From Ignavibacteria bacterium (GTDB lineage Bacteria > Bacteroidota > Ignavibacteria > Kapaibacteriales > UBA4661), in the NCBI GenBank assembly GCA_013298375.1, contig JAAFHM010000073.1, forward strand, positions 1 through 14,223: a DNA stretch of 14,223 bases. Direction: 5' to 3'. Under the pieces are notes generated by a model. It was given only the letters and a program-made list of their open reading frames with translations, made no database searches and had not been told where the DNA came from. This document shows, piece after piece, positions 1 through 7,357 of this stretch; position 1 is the first letter of the stretch, and each line of letters opens with the position of its first letter. The translations under genes were made by a program, and so were the position numbers.

Positions 1-645
1 GGCATTGTCGGCAGCAATGGAGCGGGCAAAACAACGCTTTTCAAAACACTTGCCCACGCAATTCCCCTGCAAAATGGGAGCATCACGCTTGACGGAAAGC
101 CGCTTACGAAGCGAGATTATGCGCTTTTGGAGATTGACCCATTTTTTTATCCGCGTATCACGGGAAACGAGTATTTGCGACTGTTTCACTTCACCAACCC
201 CGACTTTGACGGTGCAGAATGGAATCGCATCTTTGATTTACCGCTTGATGACGAAATAAATAGCTATTCTGCGGGTATGAAAAAGAAATTAGCGCTTTTG
301 GGAATTATCGGCTTGAAGCCACGCTTGATGTTGCTTGATGAACCGCTCAACAGCTTGGATTTCGACACCAGTTATATTCTCATGGATACGCTCGCGCTCT
401 TGGCAAAGCACGGTACAACAGTGCTGGTGAGTTCGCATATCGTCGAGCCGCTTTTGGCGGTCTGCCAGACAATTACGTGGTTGGCAGGCAGGGACGATAT
501 TCGGCACTTTGGGCAGAATGATTTCCCGGCGCTGGCACAAACACTTCGCCCCTTGGCGCATGATGCTCAGAAAGCGCTTGTGGAGCGGCTTTTGGCTTCT
601 TCATCGGGTCGTCAAGTAGATTTTCACTCCAAAGAAGGGGAATAA
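1..645 (+). CDS. ABC transporter ATP-binding protein (5' truncated)
   Basis: Nucleotide-binding subunit of an ABC transporter; it hydrolyses ATP in the cytoplasm to drive a membrane partner. The frame is open from the first base, so the true start lies outside the window; 214 residues are visible. Numbering from the edge, the Walker A motif GSNGAGKT is at residues 4-11, the signature is YSAGM at 89-93 in place of LSGGQ, Walker B LMLLDE is at 109-114 with catalytic Glu114, and the H-loop histidine is His146 in VSSHI. These are all the features of an active ATPase. The Q-loop region (around residue 44, LLEIDPFFYPRIT) has no clear glutamine. The short length and SAGM-type signature fit the small single-domain exporter ATPases (CcmA/YxlF-like). 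The next gene begins 1 bp after the stop, so the two are probably co-transcribed. No permease of the usual ABC-2 type is visible, and the substrate cannot be stated. Confidence 0.93.
   Translation, partial: GIVGSNGAGKTTLFKTLAHAIPLQNGSITLDGKPLTKRDYALLEIDPFFYPRITGNEYLRLFHFTNPDFDGAEWNRIFDLPLDDEINSYSAGMKKKLALLGIIGLKPRLMLLDEPLNSLDFDTSYILMDTLALLAKHGTTVLVSSHIVEPLLAVCQTITWLAGRDDIRHFGQNDFPALAQTLRPLAHDAQKALVERLLASSSGRQVDFHSKEGE
631..640 (+). promoter_or_regulatory. Ribosome-binding site of the GT87 gene
   Basis: The purine run AAAGAAGGGG sits inside the last codons of the upstream ATPase gene, about 6 bases before the ATG at 647. It is one of the few strong Shine-Dalgarno-like sequences in the window and fixes this start. 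It also indicates translation coupled to the ATPase gene. Confidence 0.6.
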
Positions 646-646
646 T

Positions 647-1861
647 ATGCTGCGTTGGTTGAAGGATTTTCGGTTTGCTGCCGTACTCATTCTCGCGGTT
701 GTTCTTGCCGCAACAGTGCAGAAATACACGCTTGGCGCGGAGCAGTACAACAATTTCCTCATTTTTCGCGCTTCCTTCGGGCATCTGGTCTCGAATCTCA
801 ATCTGTATGCGCCTTTTCCGTCGGAACATCTTGACCTTTTTAAGTACAGCCCGACCTTTGCGTTCTGTACATTACCGCTTGCATTCATGCCACTTTGGGC
901 AGGCACGCTGGTCTGGAATCTGCTGAACGCCGGAGTTTTTATCGCGGGAATATGGGTGATTGGCGGCGTAACGATTCACGGCGTGGCGGTACAAGAACAA
1001 CAAGAATCTCAAAGCCGCATCACAGCTATCATGCTGTGGATATGCGCCGTAGAGCTTCTCACGTCAACCCAAAATTTCCAAAGTAATGCGCTCGTAGCGG
1101 GTTTTGCGATGCTGGCGGTGGGGGCTTGGGAGCGCGAGAAGGCTTGGCAAGCCGCATTGTTCCTTGCGTTGTCGTTCCATATCAAAATTTACGGACTTGC
1201 ACCAATCGCACTCATGGTGCTTTATCCGCGCAAAGGGCGCTTTCTGCTCGGCTTTAGCGCTTGGTTGCTCGTTTTGACGGCGCTTCCACTTTTGATCATT
1301 TCGCCCGAAAATCTCCTTTGGCAATATGCGAATTGGCGGGAGCTGCTCCGCAGCGACCATGCTGCTTCTTACGGGGCTTCGGTGATGAGTATTCTTGCGC
1401 CTTTACTGCCCACGGTGCGCTCGGTTTCGGCTTTGCAAGCGGCTTCGCTTGTGGTGCAATGTGCGCCTTTGGCATGGCTGCTGTTGCGGCGGAAATCTCC
1501 TGAACCGCTTAAACGCTTGCTTCTCTTAGCTTCGATGCTGCTGTGGATGGTGATTTTTAATCATAAAGCGGAATCGCCAACGTTTGTGATTGCTGTCGCG
1601 GGCGTGGCGCTCTGGTATGGAATGCAGCCAACCTCTTCAACATGGCTTCGTTACGGGCTTTTGTGGTTTGTGCTTGTCGGCACATCATTTTCTGTTACCG
1701 ACCTCTTTTCTCCCAGCCTCCGCGATAGTATATTTGTACCGATGAATCTCAAAGTCCTACCGTGCATAGCGGTTTGGTGCGCCATACAGTGGCAGATTTG
1801 GCGCTTGCTTGTGAATGATTCTCCGAGTAATTTTGCAACTGGCACACATTTTGACGGTTAA
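647..1861 (+). CDS. Polytopic membrane protein, glycosyltransferase 87 (DUF2029) family
   Basis: Predicted inner-membrane protein of 404 residues with about nine or ten hydrophobic segments (for example near residues 10-24, 88-106, 197-217, 289-305, 336-352 and 368-388). The N-terminal part carries the DUF2029/GT87 pattern: a short segment ending in NLNLY, then FKYSP, then a hydrophobic helix rich in P and L. A later stretch with QSNAL and a conserved-looking lysine in FHIKIYGL also fits. GT87 members transfer mannose or other sugars from polyprenyl-phosphate donors to lipids or surface glycans; the substrate here is unknown. The ATG lies 1 bp after the stop of the ABC ATPase and is preceded by a GAAGGGG ribosome-binding site (633-639), which supports both the start and operon membership. 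Assignment rests on motif memory and topology, not on an alignment. Confidence 0.75.
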   Translation: MLRWLKDFRFAAVLILAVVLAATVQKYTLGAEQYNNFLIFRASFGHLVSNLNLYAPFPSEHLDLFKYSPTFAFCTLPLAFMPLWAGTLVWNLLNAGVFIAGIWVIGGVTIHGVAVQEQQESQSRITAIMLWICAVELLTSTQNFQSNALVAGFAMLAVGAWEREKAWQAALFLALSFHIKIYGLAPIALMVLYPRKGRFLLGFSAWLLVLTALPLLIISPENLLWQYANWRELLRSDHAASYGASVMSILAPLLPTVRSVSALQAASLVVQCAPLAWLLLRRKSPEPLKRLLLLASMLLWMVIFNHKAESPTFVIAVAGVALWYGMQPTSSTWLRYGLLWFVLVGTSFSVTDLFSPSLRDSIFVPMNLKVLPCIAVWCAIQWQIWRLLVNDSPSNFATGTHFDG

Positions 1862-1864
1862 AGC

Positions 1865-3607
1865 ATGAATCTTTTTCTGCGTTGGCGATTATTTTTCCGA
1901 TACGATATGAAGCGTTACCACACTCTTATTCTCCCCGTCGCTCTGAGCGCATTGGTGCTTAGTCTTATGGCAGTACAACCCGCACAGTCGCAGCGTGTTC
2001 CGGGTATGCGCAATAGCCAATACCGCTTGTCTTCGGATATTCCCTCGCCGCAAACATTGAATGTGAACAAAGTGCCGCTTTCGCACGAGGACAGTGCAAC
2101 GGCGCTTTTGCGCTTGCAGACCAATATTCAAGCCCTTCTTGCCGAACACGATAAAACGTTTGTAAAAAGTAAAACACAATTTGGGTTGGCGGTCTATTCG
2201 CTTCAACAAGGCAAAGAGTATTTTGCTCTGAACCCCGCACAACCACTTACACCTGCTTCAACAACAAAACTTTTTTCTACCTTTGCCGCTTTCGATAAAT
2301 TCGGAGCATCGTATTCGATTGAAACGCTGGTGTTAACCGACGCTCTGGAAGTCCGCGACGGCGTTTTGGATGGCAATATCTATCTTGTCGGTCATGGTGA
2401 CCCGCTTTTGGATATTGGTGATTTAGAGCAGCTTTCCTATCAACTTTTCAATGCCGGAGTACGCCGCATCACTGGCGGTATCTATGGCGATGATGGCTTT
2501 TTTGACCGCGTGACAAGCCGCCGCGAATATAGTGGCGACAACGAAGAAGTCCAGCCAACCGCACCAATAAGCGCTTTGAGTGTTCAACGCAATCTTATCA
2601 CGGTCATTGTCAGCGCGGGCGGCGTTGTTGGGAAGCCCGTCCATGTGCAGACCTTTCCGAGTTGTGATGCGTTCGATTTTGACATTCGCGCCACAGTTGC
2701 TGTTCCGGCAAAAGTCGCAAAAAAACGGCGCAAAACGCCCGTCAGAGGAGGATTGAGTATCAGTGAGGTCTATGGACAAAAAGGCGGTAAACAGCGCTTT
2801 GCTATTCAAGGTACACTTGCGCCAAATTCATCGGTTTCTCGGGTGTTTTTTATTGAGCAGCCGGCATTTGTGGCGGCGGATATGTTCAAAAAACGCATTG
2901 AATCAAGCGGCATCGTTGTCGAAGGCTCTTCGGGACTGAAATCATCACCATCTACCGTCTCAGAACTCGCTTCATTCCATCGTCCGCTTGTGGATGTGGT
3001 GAACATTATCAATAAAAAAAGTGATAACTTCTGCGCTGAACACTTGTTCAAAATGATTGGCGGCGGGAAAATTGACGCAGCCGTTCCGGAACTCGCTGCG
3101 AAGGATAATCATACCGTACAGGCTTCCGTAGAGCAGCTTCAAGCCTCGTTGCGGCAGTATGGTATTGTTGGCTCTTCTACGCCATCGGTGCAGATTTTTG
3201 ACGGGTCGGGATTGTCGCGGCGGAATAAAATTGCACCACTCACGATGTTGCGATTGCTCGAAAACGTCCAAAATGCGCCCTTTGCCAATGAATTTTTGAA
3301 CGCCTTTGCTATAGCCGGACTCGACGGAACGCTGCAATACCGTATGCGCGGCACAACAGCCGAATACAATGTTCACGCCAAAACCGGTACACACAAGAAC
3401 GTAAGCGCTCTGGCGGGTTATATTCGCACCTTGGACGGCGAGCGCCTGATGTTTTCCTTTATTTTCAATGGCAATGCGGTTTGGCTCTACAAAGGACTTG
3501 AAAACAAGCTCTGCCAACTTCTTGCCAATTTTTCGTATTACACTCCGAAAGAAACCCCTGCGGGGCTTGACTCTACGGATGTGGAAGCGGGAAAAGAGTT
3601 GAATTAA
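1865..3607 (+). CDS. dacB: D-alanyl-D-alanine carboxypeptidase/endopeptidase, PBP4 type
   Basis: Class C penicillin-binding protein (peptidase family S13) that removes the terminal D-Ala from peptidoglycan stems and cleaves D,D cross-bridges in the periplasm. All three active-site motifs are present: SxxK as Ser132-Thr-Thr-Lys135, SxN as Ser386-Asp-Asn388, and KTG as Lys506-Thr-Gly508. The typical DGSGLSRRN stretch lies between the last two. At 580 residues it is longer than E. coli DacB (477); the extra length includes about 50 residues after the catalytic core. The ATG at 1865 gives 14 extra residues. An in-frame ATG at 1907 would place a classical signal peptide (MKRYH, then a hydrophobic run to AQSQ) at the very N-terminus, so 1907 may be the true start. 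The gene begins 3 bp after the GT87 stop, suggesting one transcript. Confidence 0.95.
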   Translation: MNLFLRWRLFFRYDMKRYHTLILPVALSALVLSLMAVQPAQSQRVPGMRNSQYRLSSDIPSPQTLNVNKVPLSHEDSATALLRLQTNIQALLAEHDKTFVKSKTQFGLAVYSLQQGKEYFALNPAQPLTPASTTKLFSTFAAFDKFGASYSIETLVLTDALEVRDGVLDGNIYLVGHGDPLLDIGDLEQLSYQLFNAGVRRITGGIYGDDGFFDRVTSRREYSGDNEEVQPTAPISALSVQRNLITVIVSAGGVVGKPVHVQTFPSCDAFDFDIRATVAVPAKVAKKRRKTPVRGGLSISEVYGQKGGKQRFAIQGTLAPNSSVSRVFFIEQPAFVAADMFKKRIESSGIVVEGSSGLKSSPSTVSELASFHRPLVDVVNIINKKSDNFCAEHLFKMIGGGKIDAAVPELAAKDNHTVQASVEQLQASLRQYGIVGSSTPSVQIFDGSGLSRRNKIAPLTMLRLLENVQNAPFANEFLNAFAIAGLDGTLQYRMRGTTAEYNVHAKTGTHKNVSALAGYIRTLDGERLMFSFIFNGNAVWLYKGLENKLCQLLANFSYYTPKETPAGLDSTDVEAGKELN

Positions 3608-3664
3608 GGCGGGTTCCAGGTCTCTGCCAAACAAGATACCATCACATCACCAGCGCTCCACTCA

Positions 3665-4300
3665 ATGAGCCATATTGTTCAAACTATGACCACTCCAACA
3701 ACTTCCTTCAATAACCTGATAACATCAAGCATTCGTGCTTCCATTGCAACCAAAGAGCGCCTTCTTGCTGAATGTGCTACCGCCATTGAGCAAGTAGGAA
3801 AGCACCTTGCTTCAGTGCTTGCCAATGGCGGTAAAATCATGCTTTGTGGCAATGGTGGCAGCGCCGCCGACGCGCAGCATATCGCAGCAGAGCTGGTGAT
3901 TCGATACCGTTCCAGCGTTTCACGACGCGCTCTGCCCGCCGTAGCGCTGACGGTTGACCCATCTATGCTGACGGCTGGGGCGAATGATTTGGGCTATGAC
4001 GCTGTATTTGCGCGGGGTGTGGAGGCACTTGGGCGCAAAGGCGATGTGCTTATCGGTATTACGACCAGTGGCAATTCACCCAGTATTCTGCGGGCTTGTG
4101 AGTCGGCAAAGGCGCAGGGAATCAGTGTTGTTGGGCTATTGGGCGGCGCGGGCGGCGCGATGCTGCCGCTATGCGATATGGCGGTGGTTGTGCCGAGCAG
4201 CACGACGGCGCGTATTCAAGAGTCGCATATTTTGGTTGGGCATATTTGGTGCGAAATTATTGAAGAAACCTTGTTCCCTGAGTTCTTTTCGCAAGGATAA
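3665..4300 (+). CDS. gmhA: Phosphoheptose isomerase (sedoheptulose-7-phosphate isomerase)
   Basis: SIS-domain cytoplasmic enzyme of 211 residues (E. coli GmhA has 192). It converts sedoheptulose 7-phosphate to D-glycero-D-manno-heptose 7-phosphate, the first step of the ADP-heptose pathway for LPS inner core or other heptose-containing glycans. The GmhA hallmarks are visible: CGNGGSAADAQHIAAEL starting at Cys61, with Glu76 in the place of the catalytic acid; the phosphate-binding TTSGNS at 133-138; and RIQESHI at 182-188 with His187 as the likely catalytic histidine. The gene lies 57 bp after dacB and could be the last gene of that operon. The other heptose genes (hldE, gmhB, hldD) are not in the window. 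A start at Met8 is possible, since no strong ribosome-binding site decides. DiaA-like SIS proteins are relatives, but the QESH motif favours GmhA. Confidence 0.93.
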   Translation: MSHIVQTMTTPTTSFNNLITSSIRASIATKERLLAECATAIEQVGKHLASVLANGGKIMLCGNGGSAADAQHIAAELVIRYRSSVSRRALPAVALTVDPSMLTAGANDLGYDAVFARGVEALGRKGDVLIGITTSGNSPSILRACESAKAQGISVVGLLGGAGGAMLPLCDMAVVVPSSTTARIQESHILVGHIWCEIIEETLFPEFFSQG

Positions 4301-4303
4301 TCG

Positions 4304-5884
4304 TCAACGGTCAATAAATCGCGCAATCGAAGCCCTGCCTTTGCTGTCAATGGCTCGAATCGTGCCTTTGTAGGGTTTATCGGCTTCTGCTCTACTAATT
4401 TTGAAGAGTTGAATGGTAGCGGGAGCTTCGCTGCGGCGGTCGCCAAAGCGTTCTGTTGCTTTAAGATTACCCTTGATTTCCAGTGTCACGCGATTGTCAA
4501 TGCCGCCCACTTGCCCGTAGCAGCGTGTTTTCAGCAATTCATCCTCTCCTTGTGAAAAAACCTCAATAATCTCTGGCGCAGAGAACTCCTCAACTTTCAC
4601 GTAATACACCTCTCCAACTCGCTTCCCACCGACAAAACGCTCAAAAGCAAAAGTTTTGCCAATATCATTTTCATCAGGCGAAAAGGTAAATTTTGCCCCT
4701 TGCTGACCGATAGAACGGTCTTTCCCGCCGAGCGAAAGCACGGCACGGAGTTCTTGTCCCGTGATAAATGGCAATTTAGGGTCAAACTCATATCCCACGC
4801 CTGCGTACATCCGTCGCGGAATCTCTGGTGGCGAAAGTGGGGTCGAACGGACGGGAAAGTCTATCGTGCTTTGTTTGCCATCTCCGGCACGCGTTACCAC
4901 CAGACGAATGGTCATCAAACCGGAAGTCGGCGCGGTTCCTGTGATGCGCACAAGGTCACCGCGTACCTCCGCGATATTCGCCGAGCCGGTTCCGTCGTTG
5001 CGGTCAGTGCGCAATATCTCTGTGCGCGGATCGCCACGCCCTTCGGTGCGGAGATTCATGCCGTAAACACGGATTTGATTTTCCCATTGCTGCAAAGGCA
5101 AACACTCAATGCGCTCACTCACAGCATACAGCGCGAAATCTCCCTGCGGTGGCTGAATAAACTGGCGCGGCGTAACAAATGCCGCTGGAAAGCCAGATGA
5201 AATCGTCGTTGCTGACGATGACCGCACGGCAGCTATAAGGCTGTCAATGTTCACGTTGTTCAGTGCGATGCTTCGTCCGACATCCAAGAAAGAGATATTG
5301 ATGGTAAATTCCGTGCGGGCAGTATCGAAGCGGTTTTCCTCGCTGAGGAGGCGCAAAAGTCGCTCGCGGATATCGGGGCGGGTGATAGTGGTCGGAATAA
5401 CGGGTTTTGCCGTCGCAATAACGCTGACTTTCAAGGTACGATTGCGTTTTTCATTGCGGGCGGGCTGCCATGCAAATTCAGCAAGTTTGCGCTGTGCATC
5501 TTCTTTCATCGTGAAAATGCCAATTTGCGGTGTATTGGCGGAAATAGTCAGAATTTGTCCTTGCGTTTCGTCCTCGACGCGAAATTCGTAATGCACCTCG
5601 CCCACGTCACCGCTTGACGACACGGTATTGACGGAATCAAGTGCGACAACCCGCACCGTATCACCGATGGCAAGTAATTGACAATTCATCGTCGGTCGCT
5701 CGGCGGCAATAATGAAGCGCGATTTGAGCAATTCATACACCAACGAAGGGTCAGAATCCGGCGCACGTTCGCGCTTAGTGGGCAAAAACAAGAGCAGTGC
5801 CGCTAAATAGAGAACAAAATAAATCTCGACTTGACGGCGTGTTCGGCGTTTTGCAGGGGGCTTGGAATGGCGCGTTACGGGCAT
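4304..5884 (-). CDS. Unrecognised single-pass membrane protein with large periplasmic beta-rich region
   Basis: Protein of 526 residues from the ATG at 5884. A GTG at 5944 would add 20 residues but has no ribosome-binding site. The start at 5884 puts a short basic cytoplasmic segment (KPPAKRRTRR) directly before one hydrophobic helix, about residues 21-35 (IYFVLYLAALLLFLP). The remaining roughly 490 residues would be periplasmic. They alternate hydrophobic and polar residues with many Gly, Asp, Thr and Pro turns, as in tandem Ig-like or fibronectin-like beta sandwiches. Several segments look domain-like, for example the ones starting IGDTVRVVALD, IPRRMYAGVGYEF and APEIIEVFSQ. I recognise no catalytic motif. 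The overall shape recalls GldM-type periplasmic proteins of Bacteroidota, but I cannot show homology. The gene follows the L,D-transpeptidase gene by 96 bp on the same strand, and its stop is 3 bp from the convergent gmhA stop. Confidence 0.8.
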   Translation of the reverse strand: MPVTRHSKPPAKRRTRRQVEIYFVLYLAALLLFLPTKRERAPDSDPSLVYELLKSRFIIAAERPTMNCQLLAIGDTVRVVALDSVNTVSSSGDVGEVHYEFRVEDETQGQILTISANTPQIGIFTMKEDAQRKLAEFAWQPARNEKRNRTLKVSVIATAKPVIPTTITRPDIRERLLRLLSEENRFDTARTEFTINISFLDVGRSIALNNVNIDSLIAAVRSSSATTISSGFPAAFVTPRQFIQPPQGDFALYAVSERIECLPLQQWENQIRVYGMNLRTEGRGDPRTEILRTDRNDGTGSANIAEVRGDLVRITGTAPTSGLMTIRLVVTRAGDGKQSTIDFPVRSTPLSPPEIPRRMYAGVGYEFDPKLPFITGQELRAVLSLGGKDRSIGQQGAKFTFSPDENDIGKTFAFERFVGGKRVGEVYYVKVEEFSAPEIIEVFSQGEDELLKTRCYGQVGGIDNRVTLEIKGNLKATERFGDRRSEAPATIQLFKISRAEADKPYKGTIRAIDSKGRASIARFIDR

Positions 5885-5980
5885 AATATGTGAAAATTGG
5901 TAATCATCGGTGAGAACATGAGGACAAGATTGGCGTGCAAACACAGAAGTGTTCTATCAATCCGAATAATTCTGCAAATT

Positions 5981-6967
5981 TCACGATGAGCGCTTTCGCA
6001 CAATCTTCTTTTTCTTGGGAAGCAGCAGAGTATCTTGCGTCGGGACGGAATCCGTAGAAACTGACTTCGTTGGTTGGCGCAAATCGGCGCGATTCATAAG
6101 CGCAGCTGGAGAAGATTGAAAATAATCACACGTCCCAGTAAGGGGCTTTCCTGCAATCGTGACGGGATGTATTTGCGGTGAAGAGAGCGAATCACGTGCG
6201 CCAACGGCATAGCCTCCGGGGCGTAATTGCTTGCTAAGGGGAATAAAGACCGAAAAATTCTGCCGCGCAAGGCGTTCACCCGTGTAGAGCAATCGCAATC
6301 GTTCTTCCATGATCTTTCCCGTGATTTTCGTCCGCGAACCAAGCGCCAGCGCTTTGGTGGTATCAAAATGTGTGGTGTCGGCAAAGGCAAGGATTCGTGC
6401 GGCTGGCGTGTCGAAGACGATAACAGGATCGCCTTCTTCCACCCGTTTGAAAAGCTCTGCTACGTCCTCGCGCCCTGTGCGAACGCAGCCATGTGACGAA
6501 GGGCGCACTCCCAAGTGCCGATAATACGAGTCTTTTTCCAAACCATGAAATCCAACGTTATAGTTAAAACCAATCCACCACAGCATTTTGGTATTATCGA
6601 ACTGGCGGGAAATCGCCTCGCGGGTCTTGCTTTGAATAGAAAAAATGCCGCTTGGTGTGATAATACCACCGTCATTAGTGACGCGCCCCGTAGAAATGGG
6701 GATGGTGAGCGAATCGCCGTTGCGATAGCGCAGTGTGGCGTGCTGCGTCGCCAAATTTACCTCAATAAACCGATTTCCTACAACATACACCGTGTCGCAA
6801 ATCCTCGCAAAATCAAGGTGGTTGGCGATATTGCGCAAAAGCAGATGTTTCCGCACGGAGTCCGACGCGCTGACCGACGACGAACCCGCATGAATACTGA
6901 GTTGAGATAAAACGAAACAAACTCCTACCGCCAATAACGCCGTACAACAATGAATAACTGTGTTCAT
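5981..6967 (-). CDS. L,D-transpeptidase (YkuD family), exported
   Basis: Periplasmic enzyme that uses a catalytic cysteine to join peptidoglycan stem peptides by L,D (3-3) cross-links or to attach proteins to the wall. The protein has 328 residues. Residues 1-27 form a signal peptide (MNTVIHCC, a hydrophobic run, then SIHAG). The YkuD domain spans about 60-186: it opens with YVVGNRFIEVNL and contains ISTGRV, TPSGIF, His141-Gly142, and the signature SSHGCVR at 157-163 with catalytic Cys161, His159 and Arg163. After the domain come about 140 further residues without a recognised fold, ending in a basic tail with KKKKIVRKR. The LysM domain common in this family is absent. The ATG at 6967 has no clear Shine-Dalgarno sequence. 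The gene is divergent from murA and leads the membrane protein gene at 4304-5884. Confidence 0.93.
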   Translation of the reverse strand: MNTVIHCCTALLAVGVCFVLSQLSIHAGSSSVSASDSVRKHLLLRNIANHLDFARICDTVYVVGNRFIEVNLATQHATLRYRNGDSLTIPISTGRVTNDGGIITPSGIFSIQSKTREAISRQFDNTKMLWWIGFNYNVGFHGLEKDSYYRHLGVRPSSHGCVRTGREDVAELFKRVEEGDPVIVFDTPAARILAFADTTHFDTTKALALGSRTKITGKIMEERLRLLYTGERLARQNFSVFIPLSKQLRPGGYAVGARDSLSSPQIHPVTIAGKPLTGTCDYFQSSPAALMNRADLRQPTKSVSTDSVPTQDTLLLPKKKKIVRKRSS

Positions 6968-7197
6968 AACCGCAAATGAATGAAAGAAAAATGCGAGTGC
7001 GAATTTACGAAAAATTCCACCGACTTACAGCAATCCGCGTAAATATTGTAGAGTACAACCGAAACTTTAGGCAAAATCAATTCATCAAGAGGGCTGCCAG
7101 AGGCTATCGTCATACCAAAAACTTCAAACGCATGATTCTCTTCGTTTTCGGCATCCTCAAACTCAATATTTACCGTTCTCCAACTGAAATCATTTAG

Positions 7198-7215
7198 AAC
7201 CATGTATCATTGGTT
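7198..7215. promoter_or_regulatory. Imperfect inverted repeat, possible operator
   Basis: The arms AACCATG (7198-7204) and CAT-T-GGTT (7208-7215) are complementary apart from one extra T at 7211, around a 3-base centre TAT. The dyad lies between the two divergent genes and 22 bases before the promoter-like box of murA. It could be a repressor or activator site, but a short dyad in AT-rich DNA may also be chance. Confidence 0.25.
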
Positions 7216-7237
7216 TTCACATCTCTAAAATTTTGAG

Positions 7238-7245
7238 TATTTTTG
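7238..7245 (+). promoter_or_regulatory. TAnnTTTG-like -7 element, possible murA promoter
   Basis: The sequence TATTTTTG matches the Bacteroidota housekeeping -7 consensus TAnnTTTG exactly. No good TTG -33 box stands at the standard spacing; the nearest TTG (7210-7213) is a few bases too far upstream. If used, transcription would begin near 7252 and leave a leader of about 105 bases before the murA GTG. This depends on the organism belonging to a phylum that uses this promoter type. Confidence 0.3.
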
Positions 7246-7357
7246 CCCCGCAGCATCTCAGCAATTCGCCCCTCTCTCCCAAACGGTGGCGGATTGTCTG
7301 CTTGTGCTGCCTACCCTTGATAAATACTACCTTCTTCACTGTTCATTCTCAAAATTT

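Larger units (their letters stand above)
6968..7357. other. Divergent intergenic region between the L,D-transpeptidase gene and murA
   Basis: This 390 bp stretch is visibly richer in A and T than the flanking genes and holds no gene I can assign with confidence. A 79-codon minus-strand frame (6964-7203) has an ATG and a TGA that overlaps the ATG of the transpeptidase gene as ATGA. A 73-codon plus-strand frame (6976-7197) lies opposite. Neither resembles a protein I know, and neither has a Shine-Dalgarno sequence. The region should carry the promoters of both divergent transcripts. A TAnnTTTG-like box (7238-7245) and an imperfect dyad (7198-7215) are described separately. Confidence 0.7.

Noticed and set aside
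4700..5200. 166-codon plus-strand frame opposite the membrane protein gene.
   Set aside because: Its translation has no recognisable features and it lies fully antisense to a gene with a membrane helix and consistent beta-type composition.
5885..5944. Upstream GTG start for the membrane protein gene at 4304-5884.
   Set aside because: It adds 20 residues without a ribosome-binding site; the ATG at 5884 gives a normal basic stub before the membrane helix.
6976..7197. 73-codon plus-strand frame in the divergent intergenic region.
   Set aside because: It has no ribosome-binding site and no recognisable protein features, and it ends 160 bp before the murA start with no link to it.
7286..7357. 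N-terminal extension of murA from an upstream GTG, adding 24 residues.
   Set aside because: The added residues have no counterpart in MurA, and the GTG at 7358 puts Lys22 and Asn23 at exactly the family's numbering.
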